The position numbers and the translations under genes are program-made. From Dipylidium caninum (Eukaryota > Platyhelminthes > Cestoda > Cyclophyllidea > Dipylidiidae): 64,000 bases of DNA. How positions within the stretch are numbered: the first letter of the stretch is position 1; each line of letters begins with the position of its first letter. The DNA is taken from assembly GCA_017562135.1 (NCBI GenBank), contig QEYB01000524.1:62001-126000 (forward strand). Reading direction: 5' to 3'. The notes under the pieces are model-generated. The model did no database searches. It saw only the letters and a program-made list of their open reading frames with translations, and was not told where the DNA came from. Of the stretch, positions 12,513 to 24,127 are shown piece by piece.

Positions 12513-15238
12513 AAATAAGGGCTAAGGCTATTAGTCGTATTCGAATGCATAATGAAAAGTGGATTCCAAAATACCCAAGGAAAATATGGGCGCCACAAAA
12601 AGTCACGCCTCTCCAATGTTAAATTTCGCTACGGAATCTCGGGGCACAGCGACCCAAAACATGCTAATACTGAGAATTCAAACTTTTGCACATGTTATTC
12701 CGTGCAAACATGGAATTCGGAGGAAGTTTATGTGTATTTATGCGTATGCGTGTTAGTGTATCATTTCACGAAGCTGACTAACATTTGTTCTAAGGTGAAA
12801 GGCTACCTGACCTACGAGATAGTCGACTGGCCCCTCGAGGCGCCGTCTCAGTGAGGCATTTTCACAGCCTCCATTGAAATTCCCTCCAAATCGGCCACTT
12901 TGTGATGTCAATTGAAACATGAATTTCCAACATCTACGCAAGTCTATGGGTCCAAATCTCCTCTCCTTTGCCTTTTCCATGCAATTGTATGATTCCAAAT
13001 GCCTTTAAGCTACACTTTTTAGCATAAACTAGTGATTTCTTCGAGGGGATAAATATACCCAACCACCCCACCACCGCAAAAGCTACTCCCGGGCTTCCGC
13101 CTGCCTTTTCCCACTCGCTAGCCTGAAGTTAAGTGAGTAAAATGGCGTGTGAATTGTGGGAGGAAGATGAAGTGGTACAGTGGATGTAATGTTAAATGGT
13201 TAAATGGTCAAATGGGGAAATAAGTAATAATATTGACTGCCAGCTCGGCTACCCACCCCCAAGTTAACCTCATGTTTCATCTGTTCACATAATTAACTCC
13301 TCCTTAAGAGGTCCACTGTGTAGTATTGCGATCTAAGCAGATTTACATCGCCTCATTCCGTCCCTCTTCCCAATAAGTGGGCAGAAACACACTCCAAGTT
13401 TGGAGTATTCGCAGAAAAAGAAAGAGAAGAGCATATATTCCCCCTGACACACGTGTACGGGAGTTATACGTGAAAAAGAGTGAAGGCGGGGCTGGCCGAT
13501 GGGGTGAGGACTAAGAGTGAGTAAGGTATGGAAAAAAAGGCACTGATTTAGTGTGAAACAAATCCTCTTGTCATTCCTGTGGGAGGCGAGACAATTTTGT
13601 ATTCTCCGTGCTGTTGTGGGTCGACCCAGAGCTTCTATTTACCCCCGTCTTTCATAAGTTTCTGTCCAAAAGGGAGCTGGACATCCTTAGCGTTTATCGC
13701 TCCAACCACCTTTCACCCATCGTGCTTCTAATGACCTAAAGATTTAAGTAGTATGACAATAAAAATTAAAATTTTGTATCCCTGTTAATTTTTCTCCTGT
13801 TTGCCTACGAAGCCCCCATAATTCATTGACTGATAGAGCGGAAAACCCAGGCTGTGGCAGGAGAGAGCAGTTTTTATAAAATTAGTACCACGAAAAAGGG
13901 GAAGGCACGCGAACATTATACGCACTTGTATGAAATATACAACAGTTGCTCGAGGGACTGAATTATCCGCCCTTACTTCAGTCATTCTTTTGTGTGTCTT
14001 TACTCGCTGAAGATGTTCAGGAGTGCGTCTCTACATTGTTAAGGCACACAACCACCACTACATCATAAAACGTAACATTTGTAACTTCGTGTTGGACTTA
14101 ATTGCGGACAATCCTGCGCCTATTGGCCACTCTCAAGGTCACCACAAATAGTTATAAGGCATATTATCAATGTTACACATATTCCCTCCATAGTTTACGT
14201 CTTTTAACGCGTGCATTCATCTTATCTACATGCAGTGATGAGACGGTTTAATAGAGGGGGTGGAGGAAGAGACGCAAGGCCTTCTCCAACCACCCTCCTC
14301 GTTGACAGTGACACGGCGGGTGCAGTCATCCTTGTCGAAAGCTCCAGCCGAACTCGGCTCATAAAAAGAGGAGCAAGGAGACTATACGGAGAAGAATAAA
14401 AATACGATTGGGTGTAAACCACGTGAAGTAAATAATGTCTTTGTGCTTTGGAAGGTCTCAGGTCAGCTAGTCAGTGGAATTACAGGGATAGTAAGAGTGA
14501 GAAGGTGGAGTAACTTGCATAATCTTAACCAATGTGTGCAGTCTTGCTCCTGTAGTCATAGTATTCATGGAGTCCATCACTTTGGGTACACGCTTGACTC
14601 GTGGGGTGTATACTTTGGCATGTTACATACACGGGCTGGAGTATAATGGTAATAATAATCGAGGATTGTGCTTTTTCTGCCAGTCCTACGTCCCCCCTGC
14701 CATTTCTTCCACCGGTACAAAGTGAAAAGCGTCGCCTTAAAAGCATTTCATTATAAAATTCAGTTTCGCCTACCCGCAATTTTCAAAAAGACGTGTTGGG
14801 AGAGGCGGCGGCGGCGGTGGTGGTGGTAATTTGAAGGCACGGCCAACCAATCACTGTGGCCCTCGTCATTTCAACTAACTGTTTAGGAGGAGATGACGGG
14901 GTAAATGAACTTTGACCTCGTGTATTTGCTATCCCTCTCTTTTCCCTCTTCGTCTCTCTTCCCCTTCCCTTTCCCCTTCCCCTTCCCCTGCCTCTTCCTT
15001 TTCCTTTTTCTCTCCCATGAGCTGGGAAAGGCTTATTGACCGACTGACTGACTGACTGACTGATTGGCTAACGGTAGTTGTAAACCACTCCTATTTGAAT
15101 GCAGTTTTAGTGGGCAGGTTAATTGGCTACTTTTTTTGCAGTCACAGCTTCATCTCTGTGAATGTTGGTGCTTAACAAAAAAATGTTCTCGATTGGCGAA
15201 ACGTATCGTTTACTCACCCAAACCACCCACTCACACAC

Positions 15239-15275
<37 letters not shown>

Positions 15276-15763
15276 CATGTACAAATCTTCACCTTCTTTG
15301 AAGCAACCAAACAAATTCTGCCCTATTTGAAGGAAACCAGAGGAAGCCGCCCCTCTATCCACATCCACTGGGAAACAGCCAGAGTAGCTGGCGTACCGCA
15401 CGAAGTTGGGTGTGGTTAACTTTCACTTGTCACACGTAGATGTCATATAACTCCCAGTAAGGGGCCGCCTCCCTTAATGATGGGGTAGTCCCCTCGAAAA
15501 GGGGAAAACAAACACACTCATCATGCTTAAAATTAGTGGGCACTTCATATTAGACATCTGCCAAATCATTTACTCCCGAATTCTCGTAAAACCAAAGTCA
15601 AGTCTAAATTATTTGGCTGAGAAGTCCTCTTTCCCACATTGTGCATAACGAGGCGTCCCTGGAAAAGATTTCAAGAGAAAAAACCAAAGACCAGGAAGCA
15701 GGTGAGAAGGCGACTGACGATGCGGTAGACGTCCGGTGTCGAAGAGCCTCACACACACTCACG

Positions 15764-15767
<4 letters not shown>

Positions 15768-15798
<31 letters not shown>
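15768..15798. repeat. (CA)n microsatellite
   Basis: Nearly pure CA dinucleotide run preceded by imperfect CA units from about 15750. It lies in a 600-bp neighbourhood with further alternating purine-pyrimidine stretches (GTGTGT and CGCGCACACACG motifs to about 16150), which is sequence prone to Z-DNA. Confidence 0.9.
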
Positions 15799-15801
<3 letters not shown>

Positions 15802-17644
15802 GAGAGACATGCACAAACAAGGCGATTTCCACTTCAGGCCAGTTTCTACGGTCGTAGTGGGTCTACTAGACCACCCGCCTACCACTCTACCTCGTGTTCT
15901 GCGTGGTATCATATTCCACAGTATAATCGCATTACCCGTACATATGCATGCACCCACGTGCGCATTTACGCATTTATATGGTGTGTTGCATGCATGTATG
16001 TATTTTGTGTGTGTGTGGGTGCGTACAAGCATGTATGTGTGTGCATTTAAGTACGTATATATGTGTATTTATTCTGCCATGATCGTGGGGCGCGCACACA
16101 CGCGCGCACATGTTTGTGTGTGCTCGTTATTATTTGTACACACACACACACATAGATATATGCGCAAGTTATGTCAAGGACAGGGAATTTAAAAAATCAG
16201 CCATACTTTTGTATATTCACTGCAATAAATAATCGCGAGATTCGGGCACCTCCAGTCTGTGGGTTTGTGTGTGTGTGTGTGTGTGTTTCACATTTCCATG
16301 GGGGAGGAGCAGGCCATTAACAGGAAATCATGATCCCTTTGGTAAAAAAGGCGAAAATTGGAGGAATTGGAAAGAGAATTATGGGGTTAAGGAGTTGCCT
16401 GAGTCACTTACCAGCACACACACACACATGGTTGCACATCTGTACACTCACATTCACATTGCCGCGTAGGGCGGATAGACGGGCCCGGGGAAAAGTGGCA
16501 GAGTTCCATCGAGATGGGACCGTGGCATTCTCTTCATTAAGGGAAGGGGAAGGAGATATTTGTGATGATAATGTCACCAGTTTGGATTCTCCCCCAAACC
16601 CCTTAGCAGCATAAATTATCCCCAGTTAGGGGAGAGTAGCAGGGAGGAGGATGGCCTAAGTGGGACTGCTGGCTGGATGGAGGCAGGATGAAAGGGAGGA
16701 CGAGCAGAGTCCGTGTTCTCCAACGCTTCGATATCACTTCCACAGCACACACCTCCACGTGGATGGCTCCAGGAGCCTAGTTTCACGAATCCCCCCTGGC
16801 AAAAGTGTTTTCACACCCCCCCCGAGCCCCCTCACGCCCCTCCGAGTCCCCGCCACCGACAATTCCCCCTCCATTGAATGCATAATGGATGCCAGTGTGT
16901 TTGTGTGTGTGTATGTGCTTCTATGTGTTTATGTACGGATGTATGTGTATATTTAAGCTTGTTTGTATGTGTTTGCGTGTGTGTGTGTGTACTTTCTAGC
17001 CTTCCGCTCTTAATAACTACAGCAAATCTAATTGGCCGAATGAGGCTGATGGCAAGAGATAGAGCAGTCAGAATATCGTCAAGTTTATCACTTACCCTCG
17101 CGTCGAGGTAACTTGCATCAAAGGAAGCGCTTAAAGCAATTCCTTCCTTCCCACTTTCCAGCCTTTTGTGTCTCCGGTGTGTATAAATACACGGGGAGAT
17201 ATTAAACTCCGTCATGGGAGAATAAGAAAAGGCGGAAGTTGGGCGAATTTCTGTGCTTGCGTGTGTGTGTGTGTGGAAGAAAATCTTACAAGGAAGATAA
17301 GTCATGACTTGCGCAATTAGCTTTAAAACTTACACAATTATTGCCATCATAAAGCGTCTTAGTGGAGAATGCACAAAATTCACATCCAACACTTTACTTC
17401 TCAACAGTCAATCGCATCCATTCGCCCCGTCACCCACCTTCTACGTCTTCTCATCTAAGCAAAAGAGGAAAAAAAACAAAAATGTGATTGTAAAACGGCC
17501 ACAGATGGGTTGGGAGTGAATTTTGTCCGCATCTCAATACCGCCACTCGCCTATTGAGCAATTTATTTGGCATGCGGATGCTTTCTTCGCGAATCAAGGG
17601 TGTTTGAGCTGGTAATTTGAAGTTAAACATATCTCCTTGTATCA

Positions 17645-17675
17645 ATATTATTATTATTATTATTATTGTTGTTAT
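17645..17675. repeat. (TTA)n microsatellite
   Basis: About eight TTA/TAT triplets grading into TTG units. Simple repeat, no coding role seen. Confidence 0.9.
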
Positions 17676-20600
17676 GGTTATTGTTAAAAGAGCGCAGAAA
17701 AGTGAAGTGGCACCTCTGCACTACGTCTGACAGGACCTTGACACTTCGCTCTCAGCCTCCTGGCATCCCGTCTGACTTCAAGCCTTCGCCTCCACCGCCG
17801 CCTCCTCATCATGCTGAGAGTCAACGGATGGCGAAAGTAGGTGTACAATTAGGTGCTTTAACCTCCCTCTTCTGAACTCTTTTTCTCTTCCCGTCTTTCC
17901 GCAATTGGGCATTTGCCCTACACCCGAGGTAATTCAATTTGAAGTCACATTCGAGTGTGTTACACACTCGAGTCATTGAGACGACTCTCCCTCTCACCCC
18001 GAAATGGCCCCCAAATACATGAATAATTAAATTTTAAAAAAACGCCTTTGCCACCGGGAATGCATGAGCAATTTTTTCTTCCTTTGAGGTCGTTGCGGGG
18101 GTAAAGAAGGCGGTGGTGGTGTACTTTCCCCACCGATGGCCACGTAAAAATAATTGCATTGTAGTCACTTCCACGTGCTTTTAATTACTTGTGAAGGAAT
18201 TGTTTAATAATAACATCTGACAAATGGGTCCAGGCTGCCAACGCCACCCTCCTCTCCCGCATCTCGGCTATATGACAGCTTCAGTGAGCAGAGTGTGCTG
18301 CCGAATCGACGATTTACGACGCCTTTACTTAAATTAACCCTGTTAAAATATTCCATCCTCATAAGTTATAGTGATGTCCGCCTAAGGTAAACACATTCCT
18401 CGCAGTCGAGAGAGAGACAGTATCACGGGAGGGAGGGGCGCGGTAGGGAAATGGAAGCCGGGGGGGGGTGCGGGGGAGGAAGGAGGACGAGGTGGGGGAA
18501 GGATATGCTCCCTTTCCGGTTCAAAGACCCGGGATGGTGATTGCGTCTTTAATTAATTTTTTTTCAGACTTATCTTAAGACGGAAAACGACTAGTCTGTG
18601 AAATGTCATATACTACTTATTAATCTCCACTCTCCACGATAAGGCGGCCTAATTACTCTCTCCTCGCCTGCTCCCAGTTCACTCTCACCGAGTGTTTCAT
18701 GCTACCGTGGCAATTCCTTGGGTCGAGACACCTTCCTACTGTCCGAATCGGCAACTTGGCAGTAGTTTTGTTGTTGGCACACCTAATACTGCCCATTTTT
18801 CCTGGCAAAATTTCGTATGGGGCATGAATGCAAGCATGTATGCCTGTGTGTGTGTGCGTACATGCATCCATATATGTTTTGCATCGCTCTAATTACACGG
18901 ACTGTCACATGCCGCATTAGTAACGAGTTATATTTAGTACCAGAAAACGTATCTTTGCTTAATCACTAGTGTGTACATAACAGTCGTGGGGATTATTTAG
19001 GCAGCATCGCAAAATCCCATCATTTCTGCTAGAATTATTGTTATTACTCTTCATCTTCGCGTCCGAGGTGATGCGACGCTTTCATCCAATGGGATTTCAC
19101 AGAGCCTCCACCTTTTTCAACACCTCGTCCAGACGGTGCCTCGGAGAGGGGTGAAGCCTTGAATGCAGATTTGGATGTATACTGCCAACCCCGGCTCTCT
19201 AGGGAGGGCGGGGCGTGGAACGGAAGCCGTGTGGTCTCAAATTTCGCCGAATTTTCCGTGTAATGGATTACGCGAACTGACTCGATTACGAGGGCAAATT
19301 TGGATTACCCACTTGAGAGGGCTTTTCCACGCCCCTCATTCTGACAAACAATAGAGTGTGTAGTGTAAAATATGATGTTAGTCGATTCTTTCATTTTGTG
19401 AATATTTTTATGCCTCTCGCCTGCCCCCAGGGCCATTGGCACCACTTCTCACCCTCGTGTCGGAGATATCCCGCAATTTATCCGTTTAAGGGAAAAATAA
19501 GGTGATACTACACTGAAGATCACATTTCACTCATCCTTCTGATTATGTAATTTTTAATTACAAAAAAGTGTAAGTACCTTTCGCTGAATAAATATACGCA
19601 AGGAGGAGAGATTGCTCTATCAATCAGTAATATATATTAGTGGAAAGACCATATCTACTTCCGAGCCTATTTTACTACCTCTGTAGTGTCACTCACTAGC
19701 GCCCATTGAGGAGTATAAACATTTTTATCTCCTTTCGTAAAGATTCCAAATAAACAAAGGACTTCCGAAAAACTACTGATAACATCCTTTAGTGAGTAGT
19801 ATATGCGAGGATTTGGATTATTGTTTTATTAGTAAAGGTAATTAGTGATGTTAAGGTCTTCACTATCGCAATTGAATGCCATCGATGAGGTGATGAATTT
19901 AGGCGAGGAGTAGTTGTTTGTGAACTTCTACATCTACTAATGAGGAGCCTCCGAAAACCTTCCTCTTCCACTTTTCGGCCCCGTCTCTTCTAGACAAAAT
20001 TAATTATTCCTAACCACCAGATAGGCCTTAGATGGCATTGAAATGGCAAGGTATCCATAGTCGTGTCCTCTAAACTTGTCTACGTCTCGAGAGAAGTGAG
20101 AGACGATGTAATTCATTGCGTATTAGTGAATGAAGTGATCCCATCCTTCAAGTACATTTTTCGCCAATTACAAGGGAGAGGCCACACCGCCACTGCCACG
20201 GTCTCTGCCCCTCCCTCCGGGGGCCATTGGCCAGATTGGGCGAATTAGGATGAAGGCAAAATGACATTGGGGGCAGAGTTTCTTTCTCTGCCTTCTTAAG
20301 CCAATAAATATTTACAAGGTCACATGACGTCCTTTGCTAACCCCATTATTTAGTCAGCCGCAGATGATCTTATTGTTAGGCTCTTGTAAATACATAGTTA
20401 TTTGTTTGTGTTCATTAAAAAAAAGCACAAAATCTCCGTCCTCATCTATGCAGATTCTGCATCCCCTTCAGACAAGCCACCTTCCTTCCATCCTGCAACA
20501 CATCATCCCGCTTTGTCCCAATCCTCCTCTTCTCCCAAAAATAAAATAAATTTAGTGTTACAGTTTACAACCTGGCCGAGTCCACTGGTGTGTGTAGGCA

Positions 20601-22067
20601 TGTGCTCAACCTGCACATGTGATTGCATTGTAGTAGCCTCCTTTAGATCTTGCATGGGTGACATGGCAATACAGATGCTATCTCGCTGTGCCACCTCATA
20701 CACTGTTCTATCATTCCACCTGCCTCTCACTTCTTTCTTTTGTGTGAGGCTGGGCAGACGGGTTGGTAGGACTGGGGTTTATTTCACGAAAAACGACTGA
20801 ATTACATTTCTCAGTTCACTGCCAGATCGGTAGCAAATCGCTTGGAAGCGGCATAAATCTACTCACTTGACGAAGAGCCCGGAGAGTGGACGCCTTCCAC
20901 CGTTCTCTCGATAGAGAAGTGTTTTAGTTATGGTCACATCCTCTGACTTTCGACAAACACATTCTCGGTTAATTCTATCGTCCGACGCTAGAACGACCAC
21001 GTCGAAGGTGGTATCAAGTGCACTGCGCCCGAGGAAGGCGAAGACAAGGGGAGAAAAAAGCAATATTTCGGGTAGCGCTGAAAATATCATTTCTTAGATC
21101 ACATGACGAAAGCAACCAATAGAACAGAGTACTGGCAGTCTACAAGGTAAAACATATTTGAAGTTTCGACAGACTACACGGCTTGCCTCCCCTCTCACTA
21201 GGACAAGACACTGACGCCAGAGGGGGTGTGATTCTCTATTGTTTCCACTCTTTTTCCCCATAAAGCACTAGTAAATTCCATTTCACCAGCCAGACGCAGT
21301 GAAAAGGTTTTCACTCCTGACCCAATACTGTCTTCATTACTGGTGCATGGAGTGCACGGTCAACAGGAGAGAGTAGTTGCAAAAGCTATACAGTCGGTGG
21401 AAAAAAAGCTGTGAGAAGAGGGGAAAATGAATAACATTAAGCACTAACTCCGCCCCTCTCCACTCCCGTGCATTTCGAATAGCAATTCTGTTTCTTTTGC
21501 GCTCTCGGCTAATTGAAGCGAGGGCTGAAGATACAAAGCCCCCTCGCTGAATCATGCAGCTCGATGTGATATGAAACGATAACCCTTAGTGAATGCCATA
21601 AACGATCACATAAAGATCTTTAATGGCAGGGAATGTCATTTTATTACTTACGCGATCTTTCTGGAAGTTGGTAAGTAGGTAAGTAAATAGACAACTGAGT
21701 ACTGGGCGACAGCTCGAGCCAGTAACAAGTGTTCTACTGGGCGTGGAAAGGGGTGATGGGGCGCAGGCCATGGAATGGGAGGCGGTGGGATAGAGTGGGT
21801 CGAGAGGGGATGCTTAAATTTACAAAATCATAGGTAACTACAGAGTAGCTGAAAGTACTTAAATGCTGCATAAAAGCCGAGCAAATTCGCGGCTGGGGAC
21901 GGAGACAAGATAAAATGCACTCCAAACATGCTGGTGGTTGTTAAGGTATCAAAAAAATAGACCAATAGAACGAAGCGCAAGGATGTCAGGCGATGTCGAC
22001 GGCGAGGGATTATATACAGGGTTGGGAAGGTCGAGGTCAGGTCGCTAAGGGGAGTGGTAAAAGAGAA

Positions 22068-23251
22068 CTAGGCAGAGGGTTGGGATATATGAGGAAGGCG
22101 TGAGAGCACTCCATTGGAAGGAAGATTCACCCCATTGGCAAGGGAACAGGTGCGTCGATGATAGTAGAACGAGGCGCCCCATCTGTAGCGCTTGCCACAG
22201 AGTTTGCAAACATACTTCCCTTCTGCCCGGTGTTTGCCATCGATGTGCTGTTTGAGGGAAAGCTTAGAAGTGAAGTCTTTCGCGCAAACGTTGCACAAAA
22301 AGCGCTTTGTGCGGGACTTGGACGTAGGAAGTGGATCGATTGATTCAGTGGATTCAGTTGACGTCGGTACGAGGGTACCGAAGGGGTGGATCAGTTGAAG
22401 GCACTTAGTAGCATGCTTGAAATAGGACTGTACATCGGAAAAGATGGCTCCACACGGACAAGTATAGTCGGCAGGTGCAGTGGGTTTAACTAAGGTTTCC
22501 TCTTTCTTCGTAATTTGTGAAGACTTTGTGGGTTGGGATAGATCCAACACAGCGTTATCGTTGAGTGGGAAAGAAATGAAGTCGGTATTCACTTGTGTTT
22601 TTTCTGGCTCAGACTCAGAACGAAACATCTTCTTACACGTACGCATATGATGATAGTAGACAGGAGGCCAGCGGTAGACCTTGAAACACCATCGGCATTT
22701 GTATCTTGGTGGATAGTGTAAATGCATATGTTGTTCCAAAAGAGATTTGCTTTTAAATCCTTTGGGACACTTAGGACAACCAAATGGACGATCATCGGAA
22801 GGTCCCTTGATCGGAATAACGGGTGGGTGTTTATAATAGCTATAATGTGACACTGATTCTTGCAAGCTGGTTTCAGGGCTGGTGCTCTCATTGTTCTCGG
22901 TGTTCACTAGGTTGGGCGAATCAGATGGTTTGTAGACGTCATCGGCCACTTTAATTGGTGTAAGTGGAGATGACTGCTTTGAAGCACTATGATCTTGCAT
23001 ATCCATTGAAGCAAGTGGACAAGCTATATAATGTCGCAAAAAGGCAGGTAAACGGCAAAATGTTAAACCGCAGTTGCAAGAGAAGCCCGCCTCAACTGAG
23101 TGATTTGACTCAAAGTGTTCAAACAGATTTGACATGTCTTCAGCAATATATTGACATTCTGGACAAACAGTTTTGGAAACACCTTTAGATCTATGAATGG
23201 AAGTAACAACAAGTCTCAGAAAGCTTACTCTGGTTCCGACTGACAACTCAT
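22068..23251 (-). CDS. Seven-finger C2H2/C2HC zinc-finger protein
   Basis: Probable nuclear DNA-binding regulator. CDS joins 23251-23229 and 23190-22068 across a 38-bp GT-AG intron, giving 381 aa. I prefer the start at 23251 because the splice GA|GTAAGC...CATAG|A keeps frame; an unspliced start at 23246 is the alternative. Fingers by residue: 17-38 (C2H2), 46-65 (C-x-C...H-x3-C), 146-166 (C2H2), 173-193 (C2HC), 252-271 (C-x-C...H-x3-C), 307-328 (C2H2) and 336-356 (C2HC). Fingers 3+4 and 6+7 are clearly duplicated pairs, each ending in an RW..(S/V).YYH...TC finger. A VLDLS motif at 222-226, in the linker between fingers 4 and 5, resembles the PxDLS docking motif for the CtBP corepressor. It is divergently oriented to the coiled-coil gene, 876 bp away. 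No orthologue name is assigned. The zinc-finger call is secure; the repressor role is inference. Confidence 0.9.
23191..23228 (-). other. 38-bp intron of the zinc-finger gene
   Basis: Donor GA|GTAAGC and acceptor TTCATAG|A on the minus strand. Removing it joins an ATG exon of 23 bp (seven codons plus two bases) in frame to the finger exon. The intron read-through would instead add a hydrophobic stretch that does not resemble a zinc-finger N-terminus. Confidence 0.7.
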
Positions 23252-24127
23252 GTAATGTTCAAGGAGAGTCTGCATAAACGTATTATCAGCACAATCTAGT
23301 TGAGCATATCTTTGTTTGCATATATAAAACTTAGTTATGGTATCCTTGTGAAGAACCAGAGAGGCCTGAACTGTTTAGCGAAGGAAGAACCACAGCCTTA
23401 CCGTATCAAATGAGTCGACTGCCATTTCATCCATAACAACTCTAATTTACGATGGACGTATAAGCATACGCCAAATGAAACAAGCACCGAAATGATATAG
23501 CTAGCTTTAAAACCAATCCACTTTATTAAAGACAATTATAACGACCTTGAGCACTTAAAGTAACAGGAAAATACTATTAATAGTCCACATAAAAAATAAA
23601 AAAGCGTATCCATTATTTATAAAACTAAAGTTAACAAATAAAATTTGTGTTACAATGCTCAGGTACGGAAACGAAACTCTTAAATTACGGTTGAGCAGGT
23701 ACCAAAATTCTTAGCCGGTTTACGTAACAAACATTAAAGTAGAAAGAGGGTTGAGTACATTTGCTACCTTTTTACGAAGATTCAGATTTAATCTGAGAGA
23801 GAAAGGCCCTTAAACCTACAAAACAAAGCTGTCTGCCACTAAGCTCTGCCTATTCATTACTTACGGGGTGTTGATCGCTGATTTAGTAAATTTGCTGAAG
23901 ATACATGGAAAATGCTGATTTAGATAAATCACATTGTAAATAAAGACTTAATACTGTACTTTGTGCCATAGGAATTGATACCATGAAATTTTTACTGTTA
24001 ACGCGTTGTTGTTCACCTTTCGGATTAAACAAGTTCTTACGTACTTTGTTTTGAATAACTACTTTCTAACCGCTTTTTCAGTCACTGCCCACTAACCAAT
24101 CGGAGTTAGAGTTCTCTCCCGGCATAC
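23252..24127. promoter_or_regulatory. Divergent intergenic region between zinc-finger and coiled-coil genes
   Basis: The 876 bp between two start codons pointing away from each other, AT-rich and without coding signal. Both promoters must lie here unless there are upstream untranslated exons. I see no clear TATA box placement I would defend. Confidence 0.45.

Larger units (their letters stand above)
9494..22067. other. Gene-free stretch, 12.5 kb, microsatellite-rich
   Basis: No coding exon, RNA gene or mobile-element domain recognised. Tandem repeats seen: (GA)n 9546-9567, GGGAT/GGGAA pentamers 12464-12512, GGC then GGT triplets 14804-14828, (GACT)n 15042-15062, (GA)n 15240-15273, (CA)n 15768-15798, (GT)n 16264-16286 and 16976-16990, (TTA)n 17645-17675, and a G-rich run near 18460. 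Open frames above 130 codons here (for example 15641-16192) cross the CA/GT tracts. The stretch could be intergenic or a very large intron of a gene outside the window. Confidence 0.5.

Noticed and set aside
15641..16192. 183-codon plus-strand frame
   Set aside because: Mostly made of threonine-histidine and valine-cysteine runs from CA and GT microsatellites.
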